Assembly (NCBI RefSeq): GCF_001666755.1
Contig: NZ_LZJC01000111.1
Span: 1-64,000 of the forward strand
Source of the DNA: Mycobacterium sp. E1214
GTDB lineage: Bacteria > Actinomycetota > Actinomycetes > Mycobacteriales > Mycobacteriaceae
Direction of reading: 5' to 3'
Length of the DNA: 64,000 nucleotides
Shown one piece after another: positions 22,217 through 30,851 of the stretch (positions are counted from its first letter, which is position 1; each line of letters starts with the position of its first letter). The position numbers and the translations under genes are program-made. The notes beneath the pieces were generated by a model. It ran no database searches. It was not told the origin of the DNA and was given only the letters and a program-made list of their open reading frames with translations.

Positions 22217-23423
22217 GCGCTGTTCCTCCGATGTATCGTTCGAAACGCTTGTTGTACAACGAGAATCGTTCGTCGACCTGCTCGGGCCGCAGGCCGTGGT
22301 GCGCCAGGTCGTAGGGCGGGCGGGGCGCCTCGCGGGGCCGCTCGCGCAGCCAGCGCCGCATCGCGGCCTCCGCCTGTTCGGTCAGGGCCAGCCCGACCGC
22401 GGCGTAGACCCGGGCCACCTGCCCGAGGGGGTCGGCCACCGCCTCGTCGAAACCGAGGTCGGTGACCCGGGTTTCGTCGTCTGCCCAGGCGTCGCGCACG
22501 GCCATCGCCCGGTCGTTGGTCCAGCCCATCCGCGCCAGCCATTGCGCGCCCACCCGATGCCGGTCCACCGAATCGGCGTTCATGGCGTGCAGCGTGGCGT
22601 TCAGGCTCGCCCCGGAGGCGATGGTGGTGCGCGGGTCGCGGTGCATGTGCACCAGGTGCAGGTCGGGGAACTGCGCGCGCAGCAGGTCCAAATAGCCCAG
22701 GTGGGCCGGCGATTTCAGGACCCAGCGGCCGATTGGCGCGCCGCGTTGCCGCTTCTGCCACTGCAGGAACTGCAGCATCCGGTGCAGGTAGGCGTAGGCG
22801 GGGGAGAAGTCCTGCGCGTCGAGCCAGGCGCGGTAGCGGGGCAGGTGCGCGCCGGATTCGGGCACGTGCGACAAGAATGCGTCGGCGAGGAAGACGATCT
22901 CCTCCTCGGCCTCTCGCGCGTACATCGGGTGGATGGCGAACAACTCCGGGGCCAGCTCGCGCGACTTGGCTTCCCGCGCTTCGCTGATGGCGATGCGCGG
23001 GTCGGGGGCGTCGGTGAATCGATAGTCCAGGCGCGGCGCGACCTCGACGACCTCCCAGCCGTACGTGCACACCAGGCGGGCGTCGGCGGCCAGCAGCCGT
23101 TGTAGCAGCGTGGTGCCGCTGCGCATCATCCCGACGACGACGATCGGCGCGGTGATCCGCTCGTCGAGGATCTCGGGGTGCCGACGGATCCACTCCTGCG
23201 CGCGCAGCCGCATGCGCAGGCTGTGCACCAGCCCCGAGCGCAAGATGTGCACGCCTTGGGCATTGAGGCCGCTGAGGTCGGCGCGCGCGTAGTCGTCCAG
23301 CAGAACCCGCAGCGGGCCCTCGAAATCGCCTGGGCCCCAATCGGTCAAGCCCTCCTTGCGCTGGGCGTCGGCCAGCACGGCGGCGGGTTCGAAGGCCGCC
23401 TCGGCGGCGCTCGCGGGGGCCAC
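22209..23423 (-). CDS. Sulfotransferase, PAPS-dependent family
   Basis: Transfers sulfate from PAPS to a hydroxyl or amine acceptor. It has 404 residues. The 5'-phosphosulfate loop is VVGMMRSGTTLLQRLL (about 95-110) and the 3'-phosphate site is HMHRDPRTTIASG (about 259-271). The helical N terminus is typical of the mycobacterial Stf/Sulfotransfer_3 group. The acceptor is unknown; mycobacterial relatives sulfate lipids, glycolipids or steroid-like molecules. The GTG start is 6 nt after the SnoaL-like stop. The downstream gene overlaps by 8 nt. Confidence 0.87.
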   Translation of the reverse strand: MAPASAAEAAFEPAAVLADAQRKEGLTDWGPGDFEGPLRVLLDDYARADLSGLNAQGVHILRSGLVHSLRMRLRAQEWIRRHPEILDERITAPIVVVGMMRSGTTLLQRLLAADARLVCTYGWEVVEVAPRLDYRFTDAPDPRIAISEAREAKSRELAPELFAIHPMYAREAEEEIVFLADAFLSHVPESGAHLPRYRAWLDAQDFSPAYAYLHRMLQFLQWQKRQRGAPIGRWVLKSPAHLGYLDLLRAQFPDLHLVHMHRDPRTTIASGASLNATLHAMNADSVDRHRVGAQWLARMGWTNDRAMAVRDAWADDETRVTDLGFDEAVADPLGQVARVYAAVGLALTEQAEAAMRRWLRERPREAPRPPYDLAHHGLRPEQVDERFSLYNKRFERYIGGTAHA

Positions 23424-23429
23424 GCGCGT

Positions 23430-23873
23430 CTAAAACTTCAGATGCTGACTGACGTCGCCGACCTGGTCGACGAACATGGTGCGGCTGTCGAACCACCAGG
23501 CGCCGTCCACCCGGTGGAAGGTGTCGTGGTAATGCCCGGTGACGATGATCTGCAGCGGCAGCGTCGGGGTGGCTTGGGTGACGCAGTAGTACGACGTGCT
23601 GCGCGCGGTGCCCGCCGCCTCGTCGATGTCCAGCTGCACGTTGGTGGTGTTGTGCTTGGTCTTCGGGGTGCCGTCCTCGTAGAGGCGGGTGGCCATGTCG
23701 TACATCTCGCGCACCCGCGCCGGGCCGGCGAACACCGTCTCGGGCGGCCCGTCCGCCACGCCGCAGATGCGGCCGTGCGTGAACAGTGCGGCCACTCCGT
23801 CGAGGTCACCGCCGTCGAGTCGTTCGGCGTAGCGGTAGATCAGGTTGGTGATTTCGCGCGCGCTGTCACTCAT
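23430..23873 (-). CDS. SnoaL / NTF2-like fold protein
   Basis: Small alpha+beta barrel protein of 147 residues. Typical SnoaL-4 pattern: REITNLIYRYAERLDGGDLDGVAALF at the N terminus, HNTTNVQLDID in the middle, and TGHYHDTFHRVDGAWWFDSRTMF near the end. Members act as ketosteroid-isomerase-like cyclases, dehydratases or small ligand binders. The ATG at 23873 (MSDSAREI) is preferred over a TTG six bases earlier. It is first in the leftward four-gene operon and divergent from an SDR. Confidence 0.82.
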   Translation of the reverse strand: MSDSAREITNLIYRYAERLDGGDLDGVAALFTHGRICGVADGPPETVFAGPARVREMYDMATRLYEDGTPKTKHNTTNVQLDIDEAAGTARSTSYYCVTQATPTLPLQIIVTGHYHDTFHRVDGAWWFDSRTMFVDQVGDVSQHLKF

Positions 23874-23957
23874 GCCCAAGCCATCTCCTCTGCCCGCTGC
23901 GGTGCGGTGTGCAGACCATGTTGGCAGAACAGCCCCAACTTACATAGAACCGCCCAT

Positions 23958-23963
23958 TACTCT
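23958..23963 (+). promoter_or_regulatory. -10 element for the rightward SDR pair
   Basis: TACTCT lies 8 bases before the GTG at 23972, leaderless spacing. The 98-bp divergent gap must also hold the leftward promoter. No KstR-type palindrome (AAC-n2-GTT core) was found in it by eye. Confidence 0.35.
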
Positions 23964-23971
23964 TAGTCGCC

Positions 23972-24874
23972 GTGACGTTACCTTGGACGCCGAGCCGGCT
24001 CGGCAACTTGACCGGCAAACGAGTCATCGTGACCGGGGCGACGAACGGCGTCGGCCTCGGCACCGCCCGAGCCCTGGCCAAGGCGGGGGCCCACGTGATC
24101 ATGGCGGTGCGCAACACCGAGCTGGGCCGGCAACGTGCGGCGGAGATCGCCGCGATCGGCGGCGCCGCCCCGTCGGTGGCCAAGCTCGACCTCGCCGACC
24201 TGGAGTCGGTGCGTGCCTTCCCCGCCCAGATCGACGAGCCGGTGGACATCCTGATCAACAACGCCGGGGCGCTCACCGACCGGCGCACGGAAACGGTCGA
24301 CGGGTTCGAGATGACCCTGGGCACCAACCTGCTGGGGCCGTTCGCGCTCACCAACCTGTTGCTGCCCAAGGTGCGCCGCCAGATCATCAACGTCGGCTCC
24401 GACGCGCACAAGTCGGCGACGCTGCGGCTCGACGATCTGCACCTGCGCCGGCACAAGTGGACCCGGCTGGGCGCCTACGCGCAGTCCAAGCTCACGGTCA
24501 TGCTGTGGGGGCTGGACCTGGACCGCCGGCTGCGCGAGGCCCGGTCGCCGCTGGTCACCCAGCTCACCCATCCCGGCTGGGTGGCCTCCAACCTGTCGAA
24601 CGTGGGCGATTCACGCCTGCAGTCGCTGGCGCATCGGGGCGTCAAGGTGGTGGCCGACCGGTTGGCCAACGACATCGACGAGGGCGCGGCACCCACCCTG
24701 TACTGCATCAGCGAGCCGGTGTCGCCCGGCGCGTTCGTCGGCGTGACCGGCAGGTTCGGCCTGCGTGGCGGGCCGGTGCTGATCGGGCGCTCGGTGGTGG
24801 CCTGCGACTACGAGACGGCCGCGCGCCTGGTGGACTTCGCCGAGCGCGAGACCGGCACGAAGGTGCAGGTGTAG
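23972..24874 (+). CDS. Short-chain dehydrogenase, retinol-dehydrogenase-like
   Basis: NAD(P)-dependent oxidoreductase of 300 residues. Cofactor motif TGATNGVGLG near residue 21, LINNAGAL, and the active-site YAQSK around residue 170. The C-terminal part with THPGWVASNLS is typical of the retinol/protochlorophyllide-like branch. The GTG start follows a -10 at leaderless distance. Only 2 nt separate it from the mycofactocin-type SDR, so the two are co-transcribed. Substrate unknown. Confidence 0.85.
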   Translation: MTLPWTPSRLGNLTGKRVIVTGATNGVGLGTARALAKAGAHVIMAVRNTELGRQRAAEIAAIGGAAPSVAKLDLADLESVRAFPAQIDEPVDILINNAGALTDRRTETVDGFEMTLGTNLLGPFALTNLLLPKVRRQIINVGSDAHKSATLRLDDLHLRRHKWTRLGAYAQSKLTVMLWGLDLDRRLREARSPLVTQLTHPGWVASNLSNVGDSRLQSLAHRGVKVVADRLANDIDEGAAPTLYCISEPVSPGAFVGVTGRFGLRGGPVLIGRSVVACDYETAARLVDFAERETGTKVQV

Positions 24875-24876
24875 CC

Positions 24877-25698
24877 GTGGGTGAGTTCGACAACACGGTC
24901 GCCGTCATCACCGGCGCGGCGCGCGGCCAGGGCCGCAGCCACGCCGTCGCGCTGGCCGAGCAGGGTGCCGACATCATCGCGGTCGACATCTGTTCCGACG
25001 TGGCGGCGATCCCGTACGCGCTGGGCACCAGGGCCGACCTCGACGAGACCGTGCGCCTCGTCGCCGCGGCGGGCCGCACGGCGGTCCCCGTCGTCGCCGA
25101 CGTCCGGGACCTGGCGCAGCTGACGGCGGGGGTGCGGGCGGGCATCGACGCACTGGGCGACGTCGACATCGTGGTCGCCAACGCCGGGGTGGTGGCGATC
25201 GGCGACCCGGACGCCGGTTCCGAGCCGGTGTTCAACACGATCGTCGACACCAACCTCAAGGGCGTGTGGCACACGCTGCTGGCCACGGTGCCCTCGATCG
25301 TCGCCAAGGGCCGCGGCGGATCGGTGGTGCTGGTCAGCTCGTCGCAGGGCCTCACCGGCCGCGGCGGCGACGGCAGCGCCGCGATGTTCGCCTACGCCGC
25401 GTCCAAGCACGGCGTCGTCGGCTTGATGCGCTCGGCGGCCAACGCCTATGCGCCGCACAAGATTCGGGTGAACTCGGTGCACCCCAGCGGCGTGGCGACG
25501 CCGATGATCCTCAACGACTTCGTGGTAAATCGGATGCTGGAGAACCCGAATCCGGCCGTCTCGCAGATGCTGCTGCCCGACGTGCCGCTGGTCGAGGCCC
25601 AGGACGTCACCGAGGCGGTGCTGTGGCTGGCCGGCCCGCGTTCGCGCTACGTGACCGGGGTGTCGCTGCCGGTGGACGCCGGCCACGTCGTCATGTGA
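24877..25698 (+). CDS. Mycofactocin-coupled SDR (carveol-dehydrogenase-like)
   Basis: SDR of 273 residues. The cofactor motif ITGAARGQGRSHAVALA (11-27) is followed by an insert (residues ~37-60, ICSDVAAIPYALGTRADLDE) that marks the subfamily with non-exchangeable NAD dependent on mycofactocin. The catalytic pair is Tyr173/Lys177 in YAASK, with a substrate-loop C terminus of TGVSLPVDAGHV. Related enzymes oxidise secondary alcohols such as carveol. The GTG at 24877 is chosen because upstream in-frame sequence is shadow of the preceding SDR. Mycofactocin genes are not in this window. Confidence 0.82.
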   Translation: MGEFDNTVAVITGAARGQGRSHAVALAEQGADIIAVDICSDVAAIPYALGTRADLDETVRLVAAAGRTAVPVVADVRDLAQLTAGVRAGIDALGDVDIVVANAGVVAIGDPDAGSEPVFNTIVDTNLKGVWHTLLATVPSIVAKGRGGSVVLVSSSQGLTGRGGDGSAAMFAYAASKHGVVGLMRSAANAYAPHKIRVNSVHPSGVATPMILNDFVVNRMLENPNPAVSQMLLPDVPLVEAQDVTEAVLWLAGPRSRYVTGVSLPVDAGHVVM

Positions 25699-25708
25699 CG
25701 GGTCGGGA

Positions 25709-25903
25709 CTAGCCGCGGACGACCTTGCCGGCCTTGATGCAGGACGTGCACGCGTTGAGGCGCTGCTTGTTGCCGCCCGGCCGCGTCACGACGTGCACGG
25801 TCTGGACGTTCGGGTCCCACCGGCGGCTGGTGCGGCGGTGGGAGTGCGACACCGACTTACCGAAGCCGGGGCCCTTCCCGCAGATGTCGCACACAGCGGC
25901 CAT
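25709..25903 (-). CDS. rpmB: 50S ribosomal protein L28
   Basis: Large-subunit ribosomal protein, 64 residues. This is the zinc-binding (C+) form, with CxxC pairs Cys5/Cys8 and Cys52/Cys55. Mycobacteria carry L28 paralogues with and without the cysteines, and zinc starvation swaps the set; this copy is the zinc-replete version. It converges with the mycofactocin SDR 10 nt away and is divergent from the fakA operon. Confidence 0.95.
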   Translation of the reverse strand: MAAVCDICGKGPGFGKSVSHSHRRTSRRWDPNVQTVHVVTRPGGNKQRLNACTSCIKAGKVVRG

Positions 25904-26170
25904 GGTTCAAGCTCCTCAAATCTCGGGGGTCCGGCGCGCGGGACACATCTAGCGGCCGGGACGGCCCGGGTTCGCCCGGGCCCAATCAGGATACCGACTG
26001 TCGCGGCAACCACCAAAACGGTCACCGCCCCCGTCGCCGCCGCTGGCTAGGCTCAATGGGCGGCGCGCCGCGCCGGAAGGGTGGTGGTCGAGGTGGGCCG
26101 GACCGGGTGGCGCCGGGCTACGCTGGCGCGCACCGGGGGCCGCGTCGGGAGGCTTGAGGAGGTGGGTCGG

Positions 26171-27877
26171 GTGGGCACTTCGCGCGCGACGGCGTCTGCC
26201 GCGCAGGGCCGCCTGCTGGACGCGGTCACGCTGCGTGACTGGGCGCACACCGCCGTCTCCGACCTGATCACCCACATCGACGAGATCAACCGCCTGAACG
26301 TCTTCCCGATCGCCGACTCCGACACCGGCGCGAACATGCTGTTCACCATGCGCTCGGCCCTGGCCGAGGTGCAAGCCGAGGTCAAGCCCGGGTCCGAGGC
26401 CGGCCCGCGGTGCGCCGCCCGCGCGGCGGCGGCGCTGTCGACCGGCGCCCTCAACGGCGCCCGCGGCAACTCCGGGGTCATCCTGTCGCAGATCCTGCGC
26501 GGCATCGCCGACGTCACCGCCACCGTCGCGGCCGACGCCGGCGGGCGACTGACCCACATCGACGCCGACGTCCTGGGGGCCGCGCTGCAGCGCGGGGTGG
26601 AACTGGTGATCGCCTCGATGGGCGGCGAGGAGATCCCGGGGACCATCGTGTCGGTGCTGCGGGCGGCCGCCCGCGCCGTGCAGGACTGCGCGCGGGGCGG
26701 GGACGGGCTGCCCGCTGCGCTCGTCGCCGCGGGCGACGCCGCGGTGGTCGCGCTGGAGAAGACACCCGAGCAGCTCGAGGTGCTGGCCGACGCCGGCGCG
26801 GTGGACGCGGGGGGCCGCGGTCTGCTGGTGCTGCTGGACGCGCTGCGGTCGACGGTCGCGGGGCCGGCGCCGGTCCGCACGGTCTACGAGCCGTCGCCGC
26901 GGGAGCCCCAGCCCGCCACCGCCGAGCGCCCCACCCCGCAGTTCGAGGTGATGTACCTGCTGGACGGCTGCGCGGCCGACGCGGCCGACGCCCTGCGCGA
27001 CCGGCTCGGGGAACTGGGCGATTCCGTGGGCATCGCGGCCGCGCCGTCGTCGGCGCAGCGCACCTACTCCGTGCACGTGCACACCGACGACGCGGGCGCC
27101 GCCGTCGAGGCCGGGCTGACGGCCGGCCGGCTCAGCCGCATCGTGATCTCGGCGCTGAACTCCGGCAGCAACGGCCTGCCCGCGGGCGGCTGGACCCGGG
27201 AGCGGGCGGTGCTGGCGGTGGTGGACGGCGACGGGGCCGCCGAGTTGTTCGCCGGCGAGGGCGCCGCCGTCTTGCAGCGCGAAACGGCGGTCGCCACCAT
27301 CAGCGCGCACCAGCTGATGCGGGCGGTCGTCGACACGGGCGCCGCGCAGGTGATGGTGCTGCCCAACGGCTACGTCGCCGCCGAGGAGCTGGTCGCCGGG
27401 TGCACCGCGGCCATCGGGTGGGGGATCGACGTGGTGCCGATCCCGACGGGGTCGATGGTGCAGGGCCTGGCCGCGCTGGCGGTGCACGAGACCGGCCGGC
27501 AGGCCGTCGACGACGGCTACACCATGGCGCGGGCCGCCGGGGCGGCGCGGCACGGGTCGGTGCGTACCGCGACCGAGAGCGCGCTGACCTGGGCGGGGCG
27601 CTGCCGGCCGGGCGACGGCCTGGGCATCGCGGGCGACGAGGTGCTGATCGTGGCCCCGGACGTGACCGGCGCGGCGATCGGCCTGCTCGACCTGCTGCTG
27701 GCGTCCGGCGGGGACCTGGTGACGGTGCTGCTGGGCGCGGGCGTCGACACCGACGAGGACGCCGCCGCCGTGGGCGACATCCTCGAAGAGCACATGCACG
27801 ACCACCACCCCGGCACCGAGCTGGTCACCTACCGCACCGGCCACCACGGCGACGCGCTGCTGATCGGGGTCGAGTAG
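26171..27877 (+). CDS. fakA: FakA-like kinase with DAK2 domain
   Basis: Fatty-acid kinase catalytic subunit family: the N-terminal DAK2 domain binds ATP and the C-terminal domain contacts a FakB fatty-acid carrier. It has 568 residues from the GTG at 26171, which has GAGGAGG (26156-26162) at 8-nt spacing. The metal-binding RLNVFPIADSDTGANM appears at about 40-55, with ARGNSGVILSQ following. As I recall, Mtb annotates the same region as two pieces (Rv2975c and Rv2974c); here it is one open frame. It precedes recG by 2 nt. Confidence 0.82.
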   Translation: MGTSRATASAAQGRLLDAVTLRDWAHTAVSDLITHIDEINRLNVFPIADSDTGANMLFTMRSALAEVQAEVKPGSEAGPRCAARAAAALSTGALNGARGNSGVILSQILRGIADVTATVAADAGGRLTHIDADVLGAALQRGVELVIASMGGEEIPGTIVSVLRAAARAVQDCARGGDGLPAALVAAGDAAVVALEKTPEQLEVLADAGAVDAGGRGLLVLLDALRSTVAGPAPVRTVYEPSPREPQPATAERPTPQFEVMYLLDGCAADAADALRDRLGELGDSVGIAAAPSSAQRTYSVHVHTDDAGAAVEAGLTAGRLSRIVISALNSGSNGLPAGGWTRERAVLAVVDGDGAAELFAGEGAAVLQRETAVATISAHQLMRAVVDTGAAQVMVLPNGYVAAEELVAGCTAAIGWGIDVVPIPTGSMVQGLAALAVHETGRQAVDDGYTMARAAGAARHGSVRTATESALTWAGRCRPGDGLGIAGDEVLIVAPDVTGAAIGLLDLLLASGGDLVTVLLGAGVDTDEDAAAVGDILEEHMHDHHPGTELVTYRTGHHGDALLIGVE

Positions 27878-27879
27878 CC

Positions 27880-30120
27880 GTGGTGTCGCTGAGCGATCGG
27901 CTGGATTTCGTCGTGGGCGCCAAGGTCGCCGACCTGCTCGACGAGGTGTTCGGCATCCGCACCGTCAACGACCTGCTGCGCCACTACCCGCGCAGCTACG
28001 TCGAGGGCGCGAGCCGGTGGGGCGCGGACGGCGTCGACTCCGAGCGGCCGCCGGCGGGCGAGCACATCACGATCATCGACACCATCTCGGACACCGAGAC
28101 GTTCCCGATGAAGAAGAACCCGAAGAGGCTGTGCCACCGCATCACCCTCGGCTCGGGCCGCGCGAAGGTGACCGCCACGTTCTTCAACGCGAACTACATC
28201 AAGAAGGAGCTCACCGCGGGCACCAAGGTGATGCTCTCCGGCGAGGTCGGCTTCTTCCGCAACGTCATGCAGCTGACACACCCGGCGTTTCTGCTGCTGG
28301 AAACCCCGGACGGGCGCAACCGGGGTACCGCCTCGCTGCGCAGCATCGCCGACACCTCCCACGCCACCAGCGGCGAGGACATCGCCGAGGCCTACGAGGG
28401 CCACTTCTTTCCCATCTACGCCGCCAGCGCGAAGCTGCAGAGCTGGACCATCTTCGCCAGCATCCGCCAGGTGCTCGACGTGCTCGATCCGGTGCCCGAC
28501 CCGCTGCCCGCGGACCTGCGCGACGGGCTCGGCCTGATCTCCGAGGACGAGGCGCTGCGGGCCGTGCACCTCGCCGAGGACGGCGCGCAGCGCCAGCGGG
28601 CGCGTCAGCGGCTGACATTCGACGAGGCGGTGGGGCTGCAATGGGCGCTGGTGGCGCGCCGCCACGGCGAGTTGTCCGAGTCGGGCCCGCCGGCGCCGCC
28701 GCGGCCCGACGGCCTGGTCAACGAGCTGTTGGGCCGGCTGCCCTTCGAGCTGACGGCGGGGCAGCGCGAGGTGCTCGCGGTGCTGTCCGACGGGCTCGCG
28801 GCGACCCGCCCCATGAATCGCCTGCTGCAGGGTGAGGTGGGCTCCGGCAAGACGATCCTCGCCGTTTTGGCCATGCTGCAGATGGTGGACGCCGGCTACC
28901 AGTGCGCCCTGCTGGCGCCGACGGAAGTCCTTGCCGCCCAACACCTTCGGTCGATCACCGACGTGCTGGGCCCGTTGGCGATGGCGGGTCAGCTGGGTGG
29001 CGCCGATAGCGACGGCGGGGCGGCCACCCGGGTCGCGCTGCTCACCGGCTCGATGACCGCGGCGCAGAAGAAACAGGTCCGCGCCGAGATCGCCGGCGGC
29101 CAGGTCGGGATCGTCGTGGGCACCCACGCGCTGCTGCAGGACGCGGTCCAATTCGACAACCTGGGCATCGTGGTGGTCGACGAACAGCACCGGTTCGGCG
29201 TCGAGCAGCGAGATCAGTTGCGCGCCAAGGCCCGTCCGGGCATCACGCCGCATCTGCTGGTCATGACGGCGACACCGATCCCGCGCACCGTGGCGCTGAC
29301 CGTGTACGGCGACCTGGAAACTTCGACGCTGCGCGAACTTCCGCGCGGACGCCAGCCGATCACGAGCAACGTGATCTTCGTCAAGGACAAGCCCGCCTGG
29401 CTGGACCGCGCCTGGCGGCGCATCACCGAGGAGGTCGCGGCGGGCCGGCAGGCGTATGTGGTGGCCCCGCGGATCGACGAGACCGACGACGCGGACAAGG
29501 GCGAGCAGGGCGCGCGGCCGTCGGAGACCGCGGAGGGCCTGTACGCGCGGCTGCGCGCGCACGAGTTGGCCGCGGTGCGGCTCGGGCTGATGCACGGCCG
29601 GCTGCCGGCCGAGGAGAAGGATGCGGCGATGGCGGCGTTCCGCGCCGGGGAGACCGACGTCCTGGTGTGCACCACCGTGATCGAGGTGGGTGTCGACGTG
29701 CCCAACGCCACCGTCATGGTGGTGATGGACGCCGACCGGTTCGGCATCAGCCAGCTGCATCAGCTGCGCGGGCGCATCGGCCGCGGCCAACATCCCAGCC
29801 TCTGCCTGTTGGCCACCTGGTCCTCGGCGCAGTCGCCGGCGGGTCGGCGGTTGCGCGCCGTCGCCGAGACGCTCGACGGCTTCGCGCTCGCCGACCTGGA
29901 TTTGAAGGAACGGCGTGAGGGCGACGTGCTGGGCAACATCCAATCGGGGCGGGCGATCACCCTGCGGCTGCTCTCGCTGGCCGACCACCTCGACATCATT
30001 GAGGCCGCCCGCGCTCACTGCGTGCAGGCCTACGAGCGCGACCCCGGTGACGCGGGGCTGGCGCTGCTGGCGGCGCCGTTCACCAACACCGACCGCATCG
30101 AATACCTGGACAAGTCGTGA
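27880..30120 (+). CDS. recG: ATP-dependent DNA helicase RecG
   Basis: Superfamily 2 helicase that reverses stalled replication forks and processes Holliday junctions. It has 746 residues. The N-terminal wedge/OB domain contains a 12-residue KKNPKRLCHRIT segment. Walker A is GEVGSGKT near residue 320, the DEAH-type box is VVDEQHRFG, motif III is TATPIPRT, and motif VI is QLRGRIGRG, with the C-terminal TRG-like region after it. The start is GTG just after fakA. The stop overlaps the next gene by 4 nt. Confidence 0.96.
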   Translation: MVSLSDRLDFVVGAKVADLLDEVFGIRTVNDLLRHYPRSYVEGASRWGADGVDSERPPAGEHITIIDTISDTETFPMKKNPKRLCHRITLGSGRAKVTATFFNANYIKKELTAGTKVMLSGEVGFFRNVMQLTHPAFLLLETPDGRNRGTASLRSIADTSHATSGEDIAEAYEGHFFPIYAASAKLQSWTIFASIRQVLDVLDPVPDPLPADLRDGLGLISEDEALRAVHLAEDGAQRQRARQRLTFDEAVGLQWALVARRHGELSESGPPAPPRPDGLVNELLGRLPFELTAGQREVLAVLSDGLAATRPMNRLLQGEVGSGKTILAVLAMLQMVDAGYQCALLAPTEVLAAQHLRSITDVLGPLAMAGQLGGADSDGGAATRVALLTGSMTAAQKKQVRAEIAGGQVGIVVGTHALLQDAVQFDNLGIVVVDEQHRFGVEQRDQLRAKARPGITPHLLVMTATPIPRTVALTVYGDLETSTLRELPRGRQPITSNVIFVKDKPAWLDRAWRRITEEVAAGRQAYVVAPRIDETDDADKGEQGARPSETAEGLYARLRAHELAAVRLGLMHGRLPAEEKDAAMAAFRAGETDVLVCTTVIEVGVDVPNATVMVVMDADRFGISQLHQLRGRIGRGQHPSLCLLATWSSAQSPAGRRLRAVAETLDGFALADLDLKERREGDVLGNIQSGRAITLRLLSLADHLDIIEAARAHCVQAYERDPGDAGLALLAAPFTNTDRIEYLDKS

Positions 30121-30836
30121 CCGCCCACCGCAGGGTGCTGCTGTGGTTGTCGGCGGCCGCGCTGCTGGCGGTGGTGGTGGCCTATCAGACGGTGGGTTCG
30201 ACGGCGGCCCGGCACGCGCGGGAGTACTCCGCGCGTGCCGACGTCCCGACCGTGCAGCCGGGCGCGGACGTTCTCGCCGGCATCCCGGTGGTCCCGCTGC
30301 GGGTGCACCGCTACGACTATCGGCGGGCGGCGTTCGGCGACGCCTGGGACGACGACAACGACGCCCCCCTGGGCCACAACGGCTGCGACACCCGCGACGA
30401 CATCCTCAACCGCGACCTGGTCGACAAGACCTACGTGCCGGTCAAGCGCTGCCCCGACGCGGTGGCCACCGGCGTCCTGCACGACCCGTACACCAACAAG
30501 ACGATCGCCTTCGCCCGCGGCCCGAAGGTCGGCGAGGCCGTGCAGATCGACCACATCGTCCCGCTGGCCTACGCGTGGGACATGGGCGCCGCCGGCTGGC
30601 CCGCCGCCGAGCGGCTGCGCTTCGCCAACGACCCCGCCAACCTGCTGGCCGTCGACGGTCAGGCCAACCAGGACAAGGGGGATTCGCCGCCGGCGTTGTG
30701 GATGCCGCCCAACGCCGCGTTCGCCTGCCAGTACGCCATGCAGTTCATCGCCGTGCTGCGCGGCTACGCGCTGCCGGTGGACCAGCCTTCGGTGGACCCC
30801 CTGCGCCGGGCCGCCGCCACCTGCCCGGCGGCGTGA
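30117..30836 (+). CDS. Exported HNH / DUF1524-type nuclease-like protein (Rv2972c-like)
   Basis: Has 239 residues. An N-terminal hydrophobic segment (about 6-26, VLLWLSAAALLAVVVAYQ) acts as signal or anchor. The exported part carries IDHIVPLAYAWDMGA and, ~20 residues on, FANDPANLLAVDGQANQDKGD, the DHIVP and N(P)xNL...N..K..D pattern of the HNH fold in DUF1524/GmrSD-type nucleases. Cys in NGCDTRDD and KRCPDA may be disulfide-bonded. The start overlaps the recG stop (GTGA). It is probably a secreted DNase; activity is inferred. Confidence 0.8.
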   Translation: MTAHRRVLLWLSAAALLAVVVAYQTVGSTAARHAREYSARADVPTVQPGADVLAGIPVVPLRVHRYDYRRAAFGDAWDDDNDAPLGHNGCDTRDDILNRDLVDKTYVPVKRCPDAVATGVLHDPYTNKTIAFARGPKVGEAVQIDHIVPLAYAWDMGAAGWPAAERLRFANDPANLLAVDGQANQDKGDSPPALWMPPNAAFACQYAMQFIAVLRGYALPVDQPSVDPLRRAAATCPAA

Positions 30837-30851
30837 GTCCCGGCCGGCTCC

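Noticed and set aside
26056..26157. 33-codon open frame ending before the fakA ribosome site, next to a TAGGCT
   Set aside because: Residues are Arg/Gly-rich and the start lies only 2 nt after the -10. Insufficient evidence for a leader peptide.
26410..27879. Long N-terminal extension of recG in the same frame
   Set aside because: It overlaps fakA in another frame and is Arg/Gly-rich. RecG begins at the GTG at 27880.
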